64,000 nucleotides of DNA from Agrypnia vestita (Eukaryota; Arthropoda; Insecta; Trichoptera; Phryganeidae): positions 1 through 64,000 of the forward strand of contig JADDOH010002636.1 of NCBI GenBank assembly GCA_016648135.1, given 5' to 3'. The position numbers and the translations under genes are program-made. Shown piece after piece: positions 1-10,962 of the stretch (positions are counted from its first letter, which is position 1; each line of letters begins with the position of its first letter). Below the pieces are notes generated by a model. The model did no database searches and was not told the origin of the DNA. It saw only the letters and a list, made by a program, of their open reading frames with translations.

Positions 1-181
1 GGTGGCGTTTTTCACTGGGTTATTACGTACGGACTAATATATGTACGGCACTATTTTCTTACTTATGTGTTTTCGGTTGGCTAACGCTTTTTTTATAACT
101 GACGTCGTAGTATCTGAGTGTTAAAAAAACCCTTTCACAATATTGAGATTTTCGTTTTATAATCCTGCGCATACGAGATGT
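1..181. other. Flanking DNA left of the LTR element
   Basis: AT-rich sequence with no recognisable gene. Its last four bases (178-181, ATGT) are repeated directly after the right LTR (12454-12457), so this is the pre-insertion flank of the retroelement. Confidence 0.7.
178..181. repeat. Target site duplication, left copy (ATGT)
   Basis: ATGT precedes the first LTR base (TGTGATGG...) and matches 12454-12457 directly after the second LTR end (...CATTACA). Four-base duplications are usual for many Ty3/gypsy-group integrases; the clade of this element is not established. Confidence 0.75.
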
Positions 182-713
182 TGTGATGGTCGTCATGGAG
201 ATAGATTTAATAAATTTAGAAAATCTTAAAATAATAATATTCAAAAAAGCCAAGTATGGACATCAAAAATATATTTCTTCTGGTTTGAATCGTTTAAAAG
301 TAAAAGCCTGATATATTTCTTCTTAAGATTCTATTTATTACAAGAGGCTAACAAAATATTGAATATTCAGCTATACAAGTAATATTTCTTAGATCTTTAT
401 TATACCATAGATATAATTCTGTGTTAAATTAATATCGTTTGCCAATCCTAATAGACTCGACCTTGTGAGTGGGTGCGAACGAGCCTTTATTATTTATGAA
501 TCGGAACAGCAAGTCTCGTGTGTAGCGGGTGCTTTACTGTTATTTTAACGAAACGGACCAATCACAGGCGCGCTTTGCCTTCGACGGGTTGAGCCGGAGG
601 CGACCGTCCTGATGGCTGAATCCGGCCCATGGCGAGCGCCGGCGGTGAGGTCATCGCGCATAGGATGAGTCACTGCACTAGCGTGGATTTCAGAGGTATG
701 GTGAAATCGTTAC

Positions 714-752
714 TATAAATGGAGCGAACACGATATACTCAGCCCCTTCAGT
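714..752 (+). promoter_or_regulatory. LTR core promoter: TATAAA plus TCAGT initiator (5' LTR)
   Basis: TATAAA at 714-719 is followed by TCAGT at 748-752, an arthropod-type initiator; a second TCAG sits at 739-742. The same pair occurs in the 3' LTR (9583-9621) with a better TATA box. This places the U3/R border near 750. Confidence 0.6.
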
Positions 753-1939
753 TCGAGACCAGACTTGCGAGCGGGAGCGCTGCCCAACAGACTACCGACG
801 GAGCCATGAGTTCCAGAACAGCATTTGCGGACGGAGTTGCTGCCCGGACTTATGGAGGAATCTACCATTCATCAGTAGCAGAGAGGATCATACCGCCACT
901 GTGTAACAGCTAAGGAACTCATTTATATTATCTATCGATTAATTATTTTCACTATTGAAATGTATTTATTTTGGGAAGATTTAAAATCGGAGCAATAATG
1001 TATAATTAATATCACGATTTCTTGTGTGATCTTGGCTCAATTCGTACGGGAATATCTCCCAACCGAATATATTTTGATGCATGGGGATTTTCATACCATT
1101 TGTATTAACAATTGATTTTACGGAGCTCTATAAGCAGTGCTTAATAGATTCATAATATTGTCGACGCGTTATGTATTGCATAACCAGATATCAATCCAAA
1201 TCGTACGAGAAATTCTTCCGGACGAACATATTTTAAAGTCTGGGGATTTTCATACTATTTGAACTAACAATTGAATACACGTAATTCTATAAGAAACGCT
1301 TAGTAGCCTTATAATAATTGTATTGCATAAGTATTGCGCAATCCGGCCTTCAGCTAACTCTTTATGATTTGAGTACCTCGGTACATCTGGCTTAACAAGT
1401 AGCTTCAGAACGACGAGTAAAGGACAGAATGGGGAGATCTAACTGAAATTGGAGTTTTCTGGTTTACGAACGTTGAGCTAGGTGAGGTTGTGGATGACGC
1501 TTCGTGTCATAAGCCTGGAATTCGCGCAAGCCCCTGTGAGGTACTCTTAAAAGCGGGACCTCCCTTGTTGATCGGAGTGGCCACTAGACTCGACCTTCGC
1601 GCCTCATCCTGCTCAAAAACAGCGTGAACCAACGTCGTGAATTCTCTGACTTTGGAAGGATTTTCATGCCTGAATGCTATGAAATCTCAATAGAAAACGT
1701 TAACTTCTATGTCATCCTCTGTAAAAAGACAGAGCTAGAATCAGTATAAAAATCATTCACTCATATGGAATAGCTGGGATATTATAAATATGTTACTAAC
1801 ACCCTAACATTTGACCAAAGTAAATGTTGCAGGATGCAGAGTCGTGGGACGCCATTCTGAAAAGGCATAATGAGATTGCACAATAATTTGTAACATCGCT
1901 GACTATGCCCGCAAAGGAGGCTAATGTCGTCATCAATTC

Positions 1940-2094
1940 GTACCAAAAGAGTACATGATTATTCAAACACCGGCCTAAAAGAAAGGCGCCTCAAGACAAC
2001 ACACATCATCAGAAACTCGTACCAAAAGAGTACGGCCTTCTCAATTATAAGCCTAAAAGAGAGGCGTCACAGGATCACATCTCGTAAAGAAGAG
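1940..2094 (+). other. Array of short hairpins with a shared AAAAGA loop (5' LTR)
   Basis: Four 15-nt hairpins of 4-7-4 design lie in a row: 1940-1954 (GTAC/GTAC), 1973-1987 (GCCT/AGGC), 2019-2033 (GTAC/GTAC) and 2051-2065 (GCCT/AGGC). All loops contain AAAAGA. A fifth, weaker one (CTC/GAG, loop GTAAAGAA) is at 2081-2094. Stem sequence alternates between two types while the loop stays constant, which is what a conserved RNA structure looks like. In the 3' LTR the fourth stem reads GCCT/GGGC, still pairable through G-U. Possible roles are packaging, dimerisation or protein binding; none is demonstrated. Confidence 0.55.
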
Positions 2095-3571
2095 ATAGAG
2101 TCTCGGGATGCAGTAAGTTCCGGAGGAACAAGGGGGGCCGTTTAGTCACTTAGGAAGTCGGCCACCGGGTTTAGGCGGGCGCGGGGCCTCTACCCCTCTC
2201 AGCAGAGATGCTGAGGGTTTAAAAAAACCAAAATTAGCATTCAAAGAAACTATTATTTCATATAAACTCACGGGCTGTTGTAGAATCCTTTCGAACAAAC
2301 CATCCCCGAGACCTTATCTACTTATTTATAAAGAAGTTTTGCTTCAAAAATGTCTTATTTCGTAGATAGAAAATATATGTATTATTTTCCCATGGAATTA
2401 ATATGAACAGGTTCATGCACGTCTAGAACGAAACCATTCAAGGTAAGAATTTGCTAATACAAAGTGTTTATAATTATTAATTTCAGTGTTATTTAATATG
2501 TGAATTTCTCCTCTTTATGCCGTTCGATTGATTTTATTGGGTTGTTTCCAAACGGAAATGTTTTATTTCTAATACACGAATTCTTCTGGTGAACGTATTT
2601 TATTGTAACATAAATGTATAGATTATTAGGTTCGTTAGATGTTTTTATTACGTAATAGTATGCAATTGTTTCCACACTGCTCCTATAAAAGAATTTGAAG
2701 TTATTACGATACACAACGGGGTCCTTCATCCATTAGACGAATCATGTGCCAATTCAACTACGTATTACGAATAGTATATATTGTATTTATCGAGATTTAG
2801 TCGCATTTATTATTTCTAGTGAGGTTTTTAGTATTGGTTCCAGGCGCCATTATGAGGCGGAAATAGTTCATATTCATAGCCCGACTGCAATAGGTATTTT
2901 TGTCGCGTAAGAGGTAGCACTTTTAGGAATATAACTGTGTTTTATGTTTCGTCCCTGACGGACAGGATGGTATAGCTGTGGCTATTTAGGTAATATACTT
3001 AGTAAATGCAAAGGGCATTAGGTATTTTCAATATAGTATGCGAACCCAAGATGTTAGAAATATTTTTAGTTAATATTGCATTCAAAAGCGCAATTTTCAC
3101 AGAATAAATTTTTCAGTTAATAATTATTTTCAGTAAATGTATAGTTAGCACTGGCAGAGCATTAATATTGTATAGAATACATTATTTTTAATATTTCATA
3201 GAAGGTATAATATTTTATTCCGCGATCCTTTTATAGTTACAGCGTATCTGTCGACCTCAGCCGTTGCCACCCGCGCCATACAACTATTTTCGCTAACATC
3301 ATACAGCAAATGACTTTATTCATTGCAATGAAATTTATATTATTTAATATTATTTACCACGACGTATTTTTGACGGGTCACCCCACTTGGATTCATCACA
3401 TTGTTAGCCGCGGCCAGGAGTTGGCAAATCAATTGAATATAATAGCTAAAATTTAAATTCAACTCGCGTCAACTATTTTACGACTGTATAATATTTTTCA
3501 TATAACAGAAAACATCTCTAGAAAATACCGTCATTTGACGAGGACCCCTCTATCTACCAGGATCATTACAG

Positions 3572-3590
3572 TGGTGCCGGTGACCAGACA
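3572..3590 (+). promoter_or_regulatory. Candidate primer-binding site
   Basis: One base after the LTR end comes TGGTGCCGGTGACCAG. The TGG complements the CCA tail of a tRNA, and the position is right for minus-strand priming. I could not match the rest to a particular tRNA from memory. Confidence 0.55.
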
Positions 3591-3994
3591 GGAGCGTATT
3601 CGTTGGACTCATTTGCATAGTAATAAAATCATTTTGGTTTAGTTAATATTATAAATGAAAGAAAATATTTGATTATAAAAGCGGTTTTATTTAAACAATC
3701 GCGGACCACGGTCCGTGACATCAAAGAAAAAAGGATTAAGCATTTATGTGAACCACGTACTGAGATTTGTAGACAAACGTGATACTAGGTATTAGAAATT
3801 TCTTTAGGTTGTTTGTCATATAGATAGTTGGCATTTTTATTATTTAATATTTTGTGAACGAAAATTATTGTAGTAATTTTGGTCCTTGTGATATATTAGT
3901 TCGATTTTGGAATGCCTGTTTCTTTGTAAAAGTATTGCTCCATTTTATAGAATATGTGATTTATTTCATATCTCATTCATTTTATGTGGTTTGA

Positions 3995-4375
3995 ATTCAA
4001 ACGATTCACATTTGAAAAATATTTTTAATAATTGTATGAAGAGAATATATTTGAATGCGATCTCACAAGTATGCCACCGTCACAATCTAAAAAAGACCAT
4101 CGGGATTTGCGGATCGCAGTATAACAAATATGTAGTTAAGATTCAAACGATTCACGTTTGAAAGGTTTTAATTATTGCATTTGTTTTCTCGCAAGTATGC
4201 CACTGTCACGGCCTAGGCCGTCGGGATTTGCGAATCGCAGTATAACAAATATGTAGTTGAGATTCAAACGATTCACGTTTGAAAGGTTTTAATTATTGCA
4301 TTTGTGTTTGTGTTTCGCAAATATACCACCGAACACGGCCAAAGCCGCCGGGTTTGCGAGCGCTGTGTAATGGGA
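3995..4375 (+). repeat. Three-unit tandem repeat (about 120-145 bp) behind the PBS
   Basis: Each unit starts with ATTCAAACGATTCAC (about 3995, 4141 and 4262), continues with TTGAAA, an AT-rich stretch, a CA.GTATGCCAC segment, a short GGCC-type palindrome and a GGGATTTGCG segment, and ends in an AACAAATATGTAGTT-type stretch. The third unit is truncated and runs into a GC-richer segment. Its place in the untranslated leader suggests a packaging or structural role. Confidence 0.7.
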
Positions 4376-4684
4376 GAGCACGCGCGACACGGTTCCCCAT
4401 ACAGTACCGTCCCGGGTCATGTTCCGCCCGACTGCGAGCGTTCACGAAATAGACCGGAGACGTTTGAGGGTTTAAGGTTTAACAAGTTCGACCTTCGCGC
4501 TCGGGCTAGTACGAAGGGACAGTTAGCTGCTCCACTGAAACGGATTCGCACGGCGCCCGAAATGCAAAAATACACACCTGTATTACGGGCAGATCACCGC
4601 GACAGATTTCAGCGCGCGCCACGGAGGGTTTATGATAGCTTAAAATTCGGTTTTAATTTAATTTCTTATATTAATATAAACTAA
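4304..4684 (+). CDS. 126-codon open frame in the LTR-element leader, possible gag remnant
   Basis: An Arg/Pro-rich, basic 126-residue frame that is GC-richer than its surroundings and begins in the third tandem unit. Its position, about 0.7 kb after the primer-binding site, is where gag would start. I see no zinc knuckle (CX2CX4HX4C) or other gag motif and the length is far below a normal gag. It may be a degenerate gag start or a chance frame in GC-rich RNA. The end lies in plainly AT-rich sequence. Confidence 0.2.
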   Translation: MFVFRKYTTEHGQSRRVCERCVMGEHARHGSPYSTVPGHVPPDCERSRNRPETFEGLRFNKFDLRARASTKGQLAAPLKRIRTAPEMQKYTPVLRADHRDRFQRAPRRVYDSLKFGFNLISYININ

Positions 4685-6727
4685 TAATTAACCAACGCTA
4701 GATAAAATCTGTTCAGTGGCAAATATTTTCGCTTACGAGTTATGCAATAGTAATTAATAATAATAGCAGAAAAATATAAAAGTAAAAATAAATATAAAAA
4801 ACCGGATAACAATTTAGTAGAAAATATAAACACGAGAATATATGAATCTAAAAGAAAAGAAGATATAAAACCGAAAACTTTTAGTATACGGGGTACACAA
4901 GAATCATATTAAACGGATTTTGCCATGTGAACATTTGATATATATTTTATTTTATAAAAAAAATTATAAATCCGATGTTTTATAATATTTACTTTTCTCT
5001 TTCGGTTATGTACTTTTATGATACAAATGCGAAAAATATTTTAATAACTATCCGTCTGGTTTCATAATTAAAAATTAATATAAATTAATTTTAATAAAAT
5101 TAAGGTTAATGTAAATTAAATAAATCCACACTTGTTATATATTTGTCTTATGGATATTAAAAAGGGTTTCTATATTTGAAAAAAAAAAAGATCTTTAAAT
5201 TCAGCTAAATTTTTACAGATAATAATTACACAAAAAATTAATTGATTATAGTATTCTTACAAATCTACTTATATTATTTGATAACTTTCACGTGCATGTT
5301 TCGGAGATACCTTTTTATCGTCAAGGTGTTATATTACAAAAATTGTCCTAAAAAAAAATAAAATGTCAATCTACAATGTTGCTGAATTAATTGAAAAAAA
5401 ATAATATATTCCTTCATTGATTTATTATGGTTCTTAATTATTCTAATTATCTAAATGTGTTCTTAATTGTTATACACACTTATATACGGTTCTGGTTATT
5501 CAAACTAATTATAATTTCTTTGTTGTATGCAGGATTGATAGACTTGTTCGTAATATAAACACAGACGCGTATTGTTGCACGAAATAATTATTTGAGTTTC
5601 TTGTTTTGATCTAAAAATTATTTTGATTTGAATTACAAGAATAAAATTGCTTCCATTTTTATTTACAAGACGGCCTGGCATATGAATTAAAATGGTCATA
5701 CTACCGCCATCTAGCGGAAATCAGAGAAAGTTTTGAGCCTTCGCTAGTATTAGTCTATAGGAAGCGGTAATAGAGAGCGCAATATATATATACTCTTAGT
5801 AACGAATAATTAAAAAATTGGACTTGTTTTTTTTTATATATATTCCTTTGTTTCGCTTCATTGCAACGTTAATTGAAATTGTTTTATCTTCATTAATAAA
5901 TATTATATTACAATATACGTTGATATAGCTTATTTATAGGCAGAGTAGAAATAAACATCTCACTACTTCAAATTTCGTACGTATCTATATAAGGATTGTT
6001 TTAGTTTTAGGCGCAATCTTCTTGGAAATAATACAAAAGTAAATCCGGAATTAACGATATGTGAGTTTCTTCAAGTTTTGAGAAATCGTAACGCTATGAT
6101 TGATAAAGCATTTATTGTTTTTACTATACATTGGGTGTATGTAGAAATCCTTTTGAATAGTGATAAAATAAAATAAAAAAGAAATTTTTCAGGAGAGCTT
6201 TTGAATTCTTCTGGAACATTTTGAAAAAAAAAAAATTTTGAAAATAGATTTTTAGTAGATTAAATAGTAGTAGCATAACGAAATCATTAGCTTCATTCAC
6301 CTTCATGCGTCGTCGTGACCATTACTTTTAGATTAGGGTAGGAAGATTAGTCGTTTGGATCTTGAATAGATTCCAGTCGTATAGCAAGCCGAATTATACG
6401 TTAGGAATTCTTGATTCAGTTACACACATACATCTTCTGTGGATATCAGTGTTGGTGATGACTACTACAGCTAGTACAGATATTAGGGTTTACCTCTTCT
6501 GATTTGTAACAGTGTACTTCGTTAAACATGTTCGCGTTGTTAAAGGAAAACTTTAAAATTTTATAATGTTGAATATACTTGAGATTCTTTCATTAGCGGG
6601 GGGAAATATGGGGATGAATACATATAAGTAGAAGTTGTTTTGGGTTTTCAATAAGTTTTGGGAGGAATAATATTACAGTTATACGGAGGAGTCGCGCCTG
6701 ATTATTTGACAAACGCTTAACAATTTG
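4685..6727. other. AT-rich non-coding interior of the LTR element
   Basis: About 2 kb with very low GC and no frame above 65 codons. I see no pol motifs. Nothing else recognisable. Confidence 0.6.
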
Positions 6728-6855
6728 GGGGAAGACAGGTTAGTAGGGAATAGCTATGGGAAACTTTTCTAGACATCTGGATCCACTTCTTCTACAAACA
6801 TGCGTCGTCTTTAGATATCACTCTTGAGGGTTGGCTGGAAAGTTAATTGAGACGG
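6728..6855 (+). repeat. Internal repeat, copy 1
   Basis: Imperfect direct copy of 8044-8180: both contain an ATAG-TAT-GG-AAAC-TTCT segment, CTACTTCTT-ACAA, a GCATCGTCTTT/GCGTCGTCTTT segment and CTCTTGAGGGTT-GCTGGA. The pieces are diverged, so the repeat is old relative to the LTR pair. Confidence 0.55.
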
Positions 6856-6905
6856 ATAATAGTTATATATACTCTTACGTTCTACAATTATCGAAGAGGT
6901 TGTTC

Positions 6906-7752
6906 CTATCCTTTTCTTCCTCTTCTTCTTCTTCGTCTTCTTCTTATTCGTATATGCTAACGGTTATATATATATTTTCTTTCCCCTTTTTATTTATATT
7001 GACTTCAATAGCGTCTTCTTCTTCTTCGGTACGAAGGTTTTTTTTATTGGTTATGTTCACTCTAGTCTTCTTCTTCTTTGAATACATACCGTTTATGCTT
7101 CTCTTCTATAAATAGCAATTATTACAATACGTTGCAACTACTTTTCGTCTTATGGTATATCTTACGACTACTTCTCTACTTTCTTCTTCTTCTTCTTTTC
7201 CTATTACTACATTATTTTCTTCTTCTTCTTCTTTTCTTCTTCTTTCTTCTCTTTTCTTTCTTCTTCTTCTTCTTCTTTTCCTATAACTACATTCATTTCG
7301 TCTTCTTCCGTTTATCTTATACTTATCAACTGTTTTTCTTCGTCTTCTCTTCATCTTCGTCTTCTTCTTTTTTTCCTATAACTACATTCATTTCGTCTTC
7401 TTCCGTTTATCTTATACTTATCAACTGTTTTACTTCGTCTTCTCTTCATCTTCTTCTTCTTCTTTTCCTATAACTACATTCATGACTTCTTCTTCCGTTT
7501 ATCTTATAATTTTCGAATGTTTTTCTACGTCTTTTCTTCATCTTCTTTTGTCCTTTACCTACTACTACATTCGCGTCTTCTTCTAATTTTATAACTTTCG
7601 ACTTCTTCTTCTTCGTCTTTATCTATTACTACACTCGGTTGTGACTTTTCTTCTTTATCTTATGCCTTTCAATGGATTCATTTTCTTCTTCTTCTGTTGT
7701 CATCCACTACTTTTGCGGCTTCTTCTTCTTCTTCTTCTTCTTCATCATATTA
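6906..7752 (+). repeat. TTC-rich microsatellite/minisatellite tract
   Basis: Long pyrimidine-rich tract of TTC repeats on the plus strand. Embedded is a decaying minisatellite whose units begin CTA(T/C)(A/T)ACTACATT at 7201, 7281, 7376, 7468 and 7559 (spacing about 80-95 bp). The long Ser/Phe/Leu-rich frames here are products of the repeat, not genes. Homopurine-homopyrimidine DNA of this kind can form triplexes. Confidence 0.85.
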
Positions 7753-8043
7753 CACCAATAATAAATTATGGCAGTCATTACAGTATACGTGGAATATTGA
7801 GGACAATTGGCTGGTTTTACATAAAAGGACATGTATTGCGCATATGAATAAGGTTCATAACACAGGTGGGGTACTTGAGTTCATTTTGTCGCGGTTTGCA
7901 ATCATAGTAGAGTATGCGGTTGACCATTCGCTCGGTTAGAATAGGACTATATGAGCTAGAGATAGAAGAGGTTGTATAGTTTGAGGGAAGGGGGAATAAG
8001 AATTGTATTACAAGATGGTGAACACTTGTCGGGGTACACCATG

Positions 8044-8180
8044 GTAGGATAGCAAGGAATAGTTATTGGAAACCTTCTTGACAACTGGATTATGATTGAA
8101 GCTCTACTTCTTTAACAAGTGTGCATCGTCTTTGGGTATCTCTCTCTTGAGGGTTAGCTGGACAGTTAGTTGAAACGACG
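8044..8180 (+). repeat. Internal repeat, copy 2
   Basis: Counterpart of 6728-6855. A further diverged piece of the surrounding unit recurs at about 8475-8610 (GTATAG-TTGA, GTACACCAT/GTACCATTG, GG-TAGCAA), so the 3' interior seems built from repeated units of roughly 500 bp. Confidence 0.5.
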
Positions 8181-8474
8181 CCCAACGGTTATTGAAGGGA
8201 CTTGTCCATTTGCGACTAGTCATTAGAAAATTTGGAGGCGGACTGCAATTTTTCTTTTTAGAGTGGATATCAAGTATCATCGTCATCATGTTTACTCACG
8301 TACAAGACATATTGAGATCGAGGGGTTCGCTCTATATATTAGGAAGCTGGTTGTTAAGTTCATATGAATAGGTTGTACATTAATTCGTAGGTTAACATAA
8401 TTCTGGAACTTCAGATTTATCGTAGCTCGCATTTCATAGGAGAAATATACAGTTAATATTTACTCGGTTGAGTT

Positions 8475-8660
8475 GGTTTGTATAGCTTGAAGGGGATGTG
8501 GGGAGTGTTAGTGGGAGTATATTCTGGGGGAAGGGAGGTATATGCTGGGGAAAGTAGTATAGAGTTGCGAGGTGGTTAACACTGGGAGTGTACCATTGTA
8601 AGGGTAGCAAAGAGGATAACAAAGTGGGGGAAGGGGCGTTCCTTTTAAGTGTTGATAACA
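8475..8660 (+). other. Cluster of G-runs before the 3' LTR
   Basis: About ten runs of three to five G occur on the plus strand with short spacers, for example GGGGATGTGGGG and GGGGGAAGGGAGG. Such a cluster could form G-quadruplexes or act as extra polypurine tracts for plus-strand priming; neither is shown. Confidence 0.5.
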
Positions 8661-9035
8661 GGATGGAGCTTGAGTGGTTAGCAGACACAATGATGAGATT
8701 ACTGAGGCATTCAATCGATTATGGAGAATCGAACCTTTCCAATCAATTGAATAAAATTGATACAGTCCAATTTTGCTTGCAATTCTTATATTCATGTTAG
8801 TTGTACACATTTCATTTGAATGATAGGCAGATGGTTTACAGTAGCTTTAAATACGCAAAAAGGATTCCATTGAAAAGGAATTCTACCCTAATAGAAATAT
8901 AGTACGCGGGGAAAGGAAGGAACAACGATTTATTTTAAAAGGAATTTTAGAAACTCTTGATAAGTATCACGAGATATACTATCCTATTGGGTTATTTAGC
9001 AGATAGGCTTGGTCTGATAGATCATTCCTCTCTCT

Positions 9036-9049
9036 AAATAAGGGGGAAG
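9036..9049 (+). promoter_or_regulatory. Polypurine tract
   Basis: AAATAAGGGGGAAG lies one base before the 3' LTR (TGTGATGG at 9051), as expected for plus-strand primer formation in LTR retroelements. Confidence 0.75.
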
Positions 9050-9582
9050 CTGTGATGGTCGTCATGGAGATAGATTTAATAAATTTAGAAAATCTTAAAA
9101 TAATAATATTCAAAAAAGCCAAGTATGGACATCAAAAATATATTTCTTCTGGTTTGAATCGTTTAAAAGTAAAAGCCTGATATATTTCTTCTTAAGATTC
9201 TATGTATTACAAGAGGCTAACAAAATATTGAATATTCAGCTATACAAGTAATATTTCTTAGATCTTTATTATACCATAGATATAATTCTGTGTTTAATTA
9301 ATATCGTTTGCCAATCCTAATAGACTCGACCTTGTGAGTAGGTGCGAACGAGCCTTTATTATTTATGAATCGGAACAGCAAGTCTCGCGTGTAGCGAGTG
9401 CTTTACTCTTATTTTAACGAACGGACCAATCACAGGCACGCGTTACCTTTCGACGGGTTGAGCCGGAGGCGACCGTCCTGTTGACTGAATCCGGCCAATG
9501 GCGAGCGCCGGCGGTGAGGTCATCGCTCATAGGATGAGTCACTGCACTAGCGTGGATTTCGAAGATATGGTGCAATCGAGAG

Positions 9583-9621
9583 TATAAAAGGAGCGAACTC
9601 GATATACTCTGCCCCTTCAGT
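9583..9621 (+). promoter_or_regulatory. LTR core promoter (3' LTR)
   Basis: TATAAAA at 9583-9589 and TCAGT at 9617-9621. Spacing is the same as in the 5' LTR. A transcript starting here would read out into the flanking DNA to the right. Confidence 0.6.
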
Positions 9622-10807
9622 TCGAGACCAGACTTGCGAGCGGGAGCGCTGCCCAACAGACTACCGACGGAGCCCTGAGTTCCAGAACAGCATTTGCGGA
9701 CGGAGTTGCTGCCCGGACTTATGGAGGAATCTACCATTCATCAGTACCAGAGAGGATCATACCGCCACTGTGTAACAGCTAAGGAACACATTTATATTAT
9801 CTATCGATTAATTATTTTCACTATTGAAATGTATTTATTTTGGGAAGATTTAAAATCGGAGCAATAATGTATAATTAATATCACGATTTCTTGTGTGATC
9901 TTGGCTCAATTCGTACGGGAATATCTCCCAAACGAATATATTTTGATGCATGGGGATTTTCATACCATTTGTATTAACAATTGATTTTACGGAGCTCTAT
10001 AAGCAGTGCTTAATAGATTCATAATAATTGTCGACGCGTTATGTATTGCATAACCAGATATCAATCCAAATCGTACGAGAAATTCTTCCGAACGAATATA
10101 TTTTAAAGTATGGGGATTTTCAAACTATTTTTACTAATAATTGAATACACGTAATTCTATAAGAAATGCTTAGTAGCCTTATAATAATTGTGTTGCGTAA
10201 GTATTGCGCAATTCGGTCTTCAGCCAAGTCTTTATGATTTGAGTACCTCGGTACATCTGGCTTAACAAGTAGCTTCAGAACGACGAGTAAAGGACAGAAT
10301 GGGGAGATCTAACTGAAATTGGAGTTTTCTGGTTTACGAACGTTGAGCTAGGTGAGGTTGTGGATGACGCTCGTGTCATAAGCCTGGAATTCGCGCAAGC
10401 CCCTGTGAGGTACTCTTAAAAGCGGGACCTCCCTTGTTGATCGGAGTGGCCACTAGACTCGACCTTCGCGCCTCATCCTGCTCAAAAACAGCGTGAACCA
10501 ACGTCGTGAATTCTCTGACTTTGGAAGGATTTTCATGCCTGAATGCTATGAAATCTCAATAGAAAACGTTAACTTCTATTTCATCCTCTGTAAAAAGACA
10601 GAGCTAGAATCAGTATAAAAATCATTCACTCATATGGAATAGCTGGGATATTATAAATATGTTACTAACACCTAACATTTGACCAAAGTAAATGTTGCAA
10701 GATGCAGAATCGTGGGACGCCATTCTGAAAAGGCATAATGAGATTGCACAATAATTTGTAACATCGCTGACTATGCCCGCAAAGGAGGCTAATGTCGTCA
10801 TCAATTC

Positions 10808-10962
10808 GTACCAAAAGAGTACATGATTCTTCAAACACCGGCCTAAAAGAAAGGCGCCTCAAGACAACACACATCATCAGAAACTCGTACCAAAAGAGTA
10901 CGGCCTTCTCAATTATAAGCCTAAAAGAAGGGCGTCACGGGATCACATCTCGTAAAGAAGAG
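10808..10962 (+). other. Hairpin array (3' LTR copy)
   Basis: Hairpins at 10808-10822, 10841-10855, 10887-10901, 10919-10933 and 10949-10962. The fourth has changed on its 3' side (AGGC to GGGC) and lost one Watson-Crick pair but remains pairable by a G-U wobble. Confidence 0.55.

Larger units (their letters stand above)
182..3570 (+). repeat. 5' LTR (3,389 bp)
   Basis: Direct repeat of 9051-12453. The sequence up to the TATA/initiator at about 714-750 would be U3; the remaining 2.8 kb would be R plus U5, which is unusually long. It contains the hairpin array at 1940-2094 within a 73-codon open frame (1924-2145), and a long AT-rich distal part. Differences from the 3' LTR are sparse except in 460-740, where they are clustered. 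Confidence 0.85.

Noticed and set aside
1924..2145. A 73-codon frame kept in both LTRs, considered as a small gene
   Set aside because: The repeated pieces in it are the hairpin units, both copies descend from one reverse transcript, so mere preservation is no evidence of coding. Kept only as a hairpin array.
4304..4684. Calling the Arg-rich frame a gag gene
   Set aside because: No gag motif and far too short; listed only as a low-confidence frame.
6831..7473. Long Ser- and Leu/Phe-rich open frames on the plus strand and an Arg/Lys/Glu-rich one on the minus strand
   Set aside because: They are translations of TTC/GAA microsatellite and have no non-repeat coding structure.
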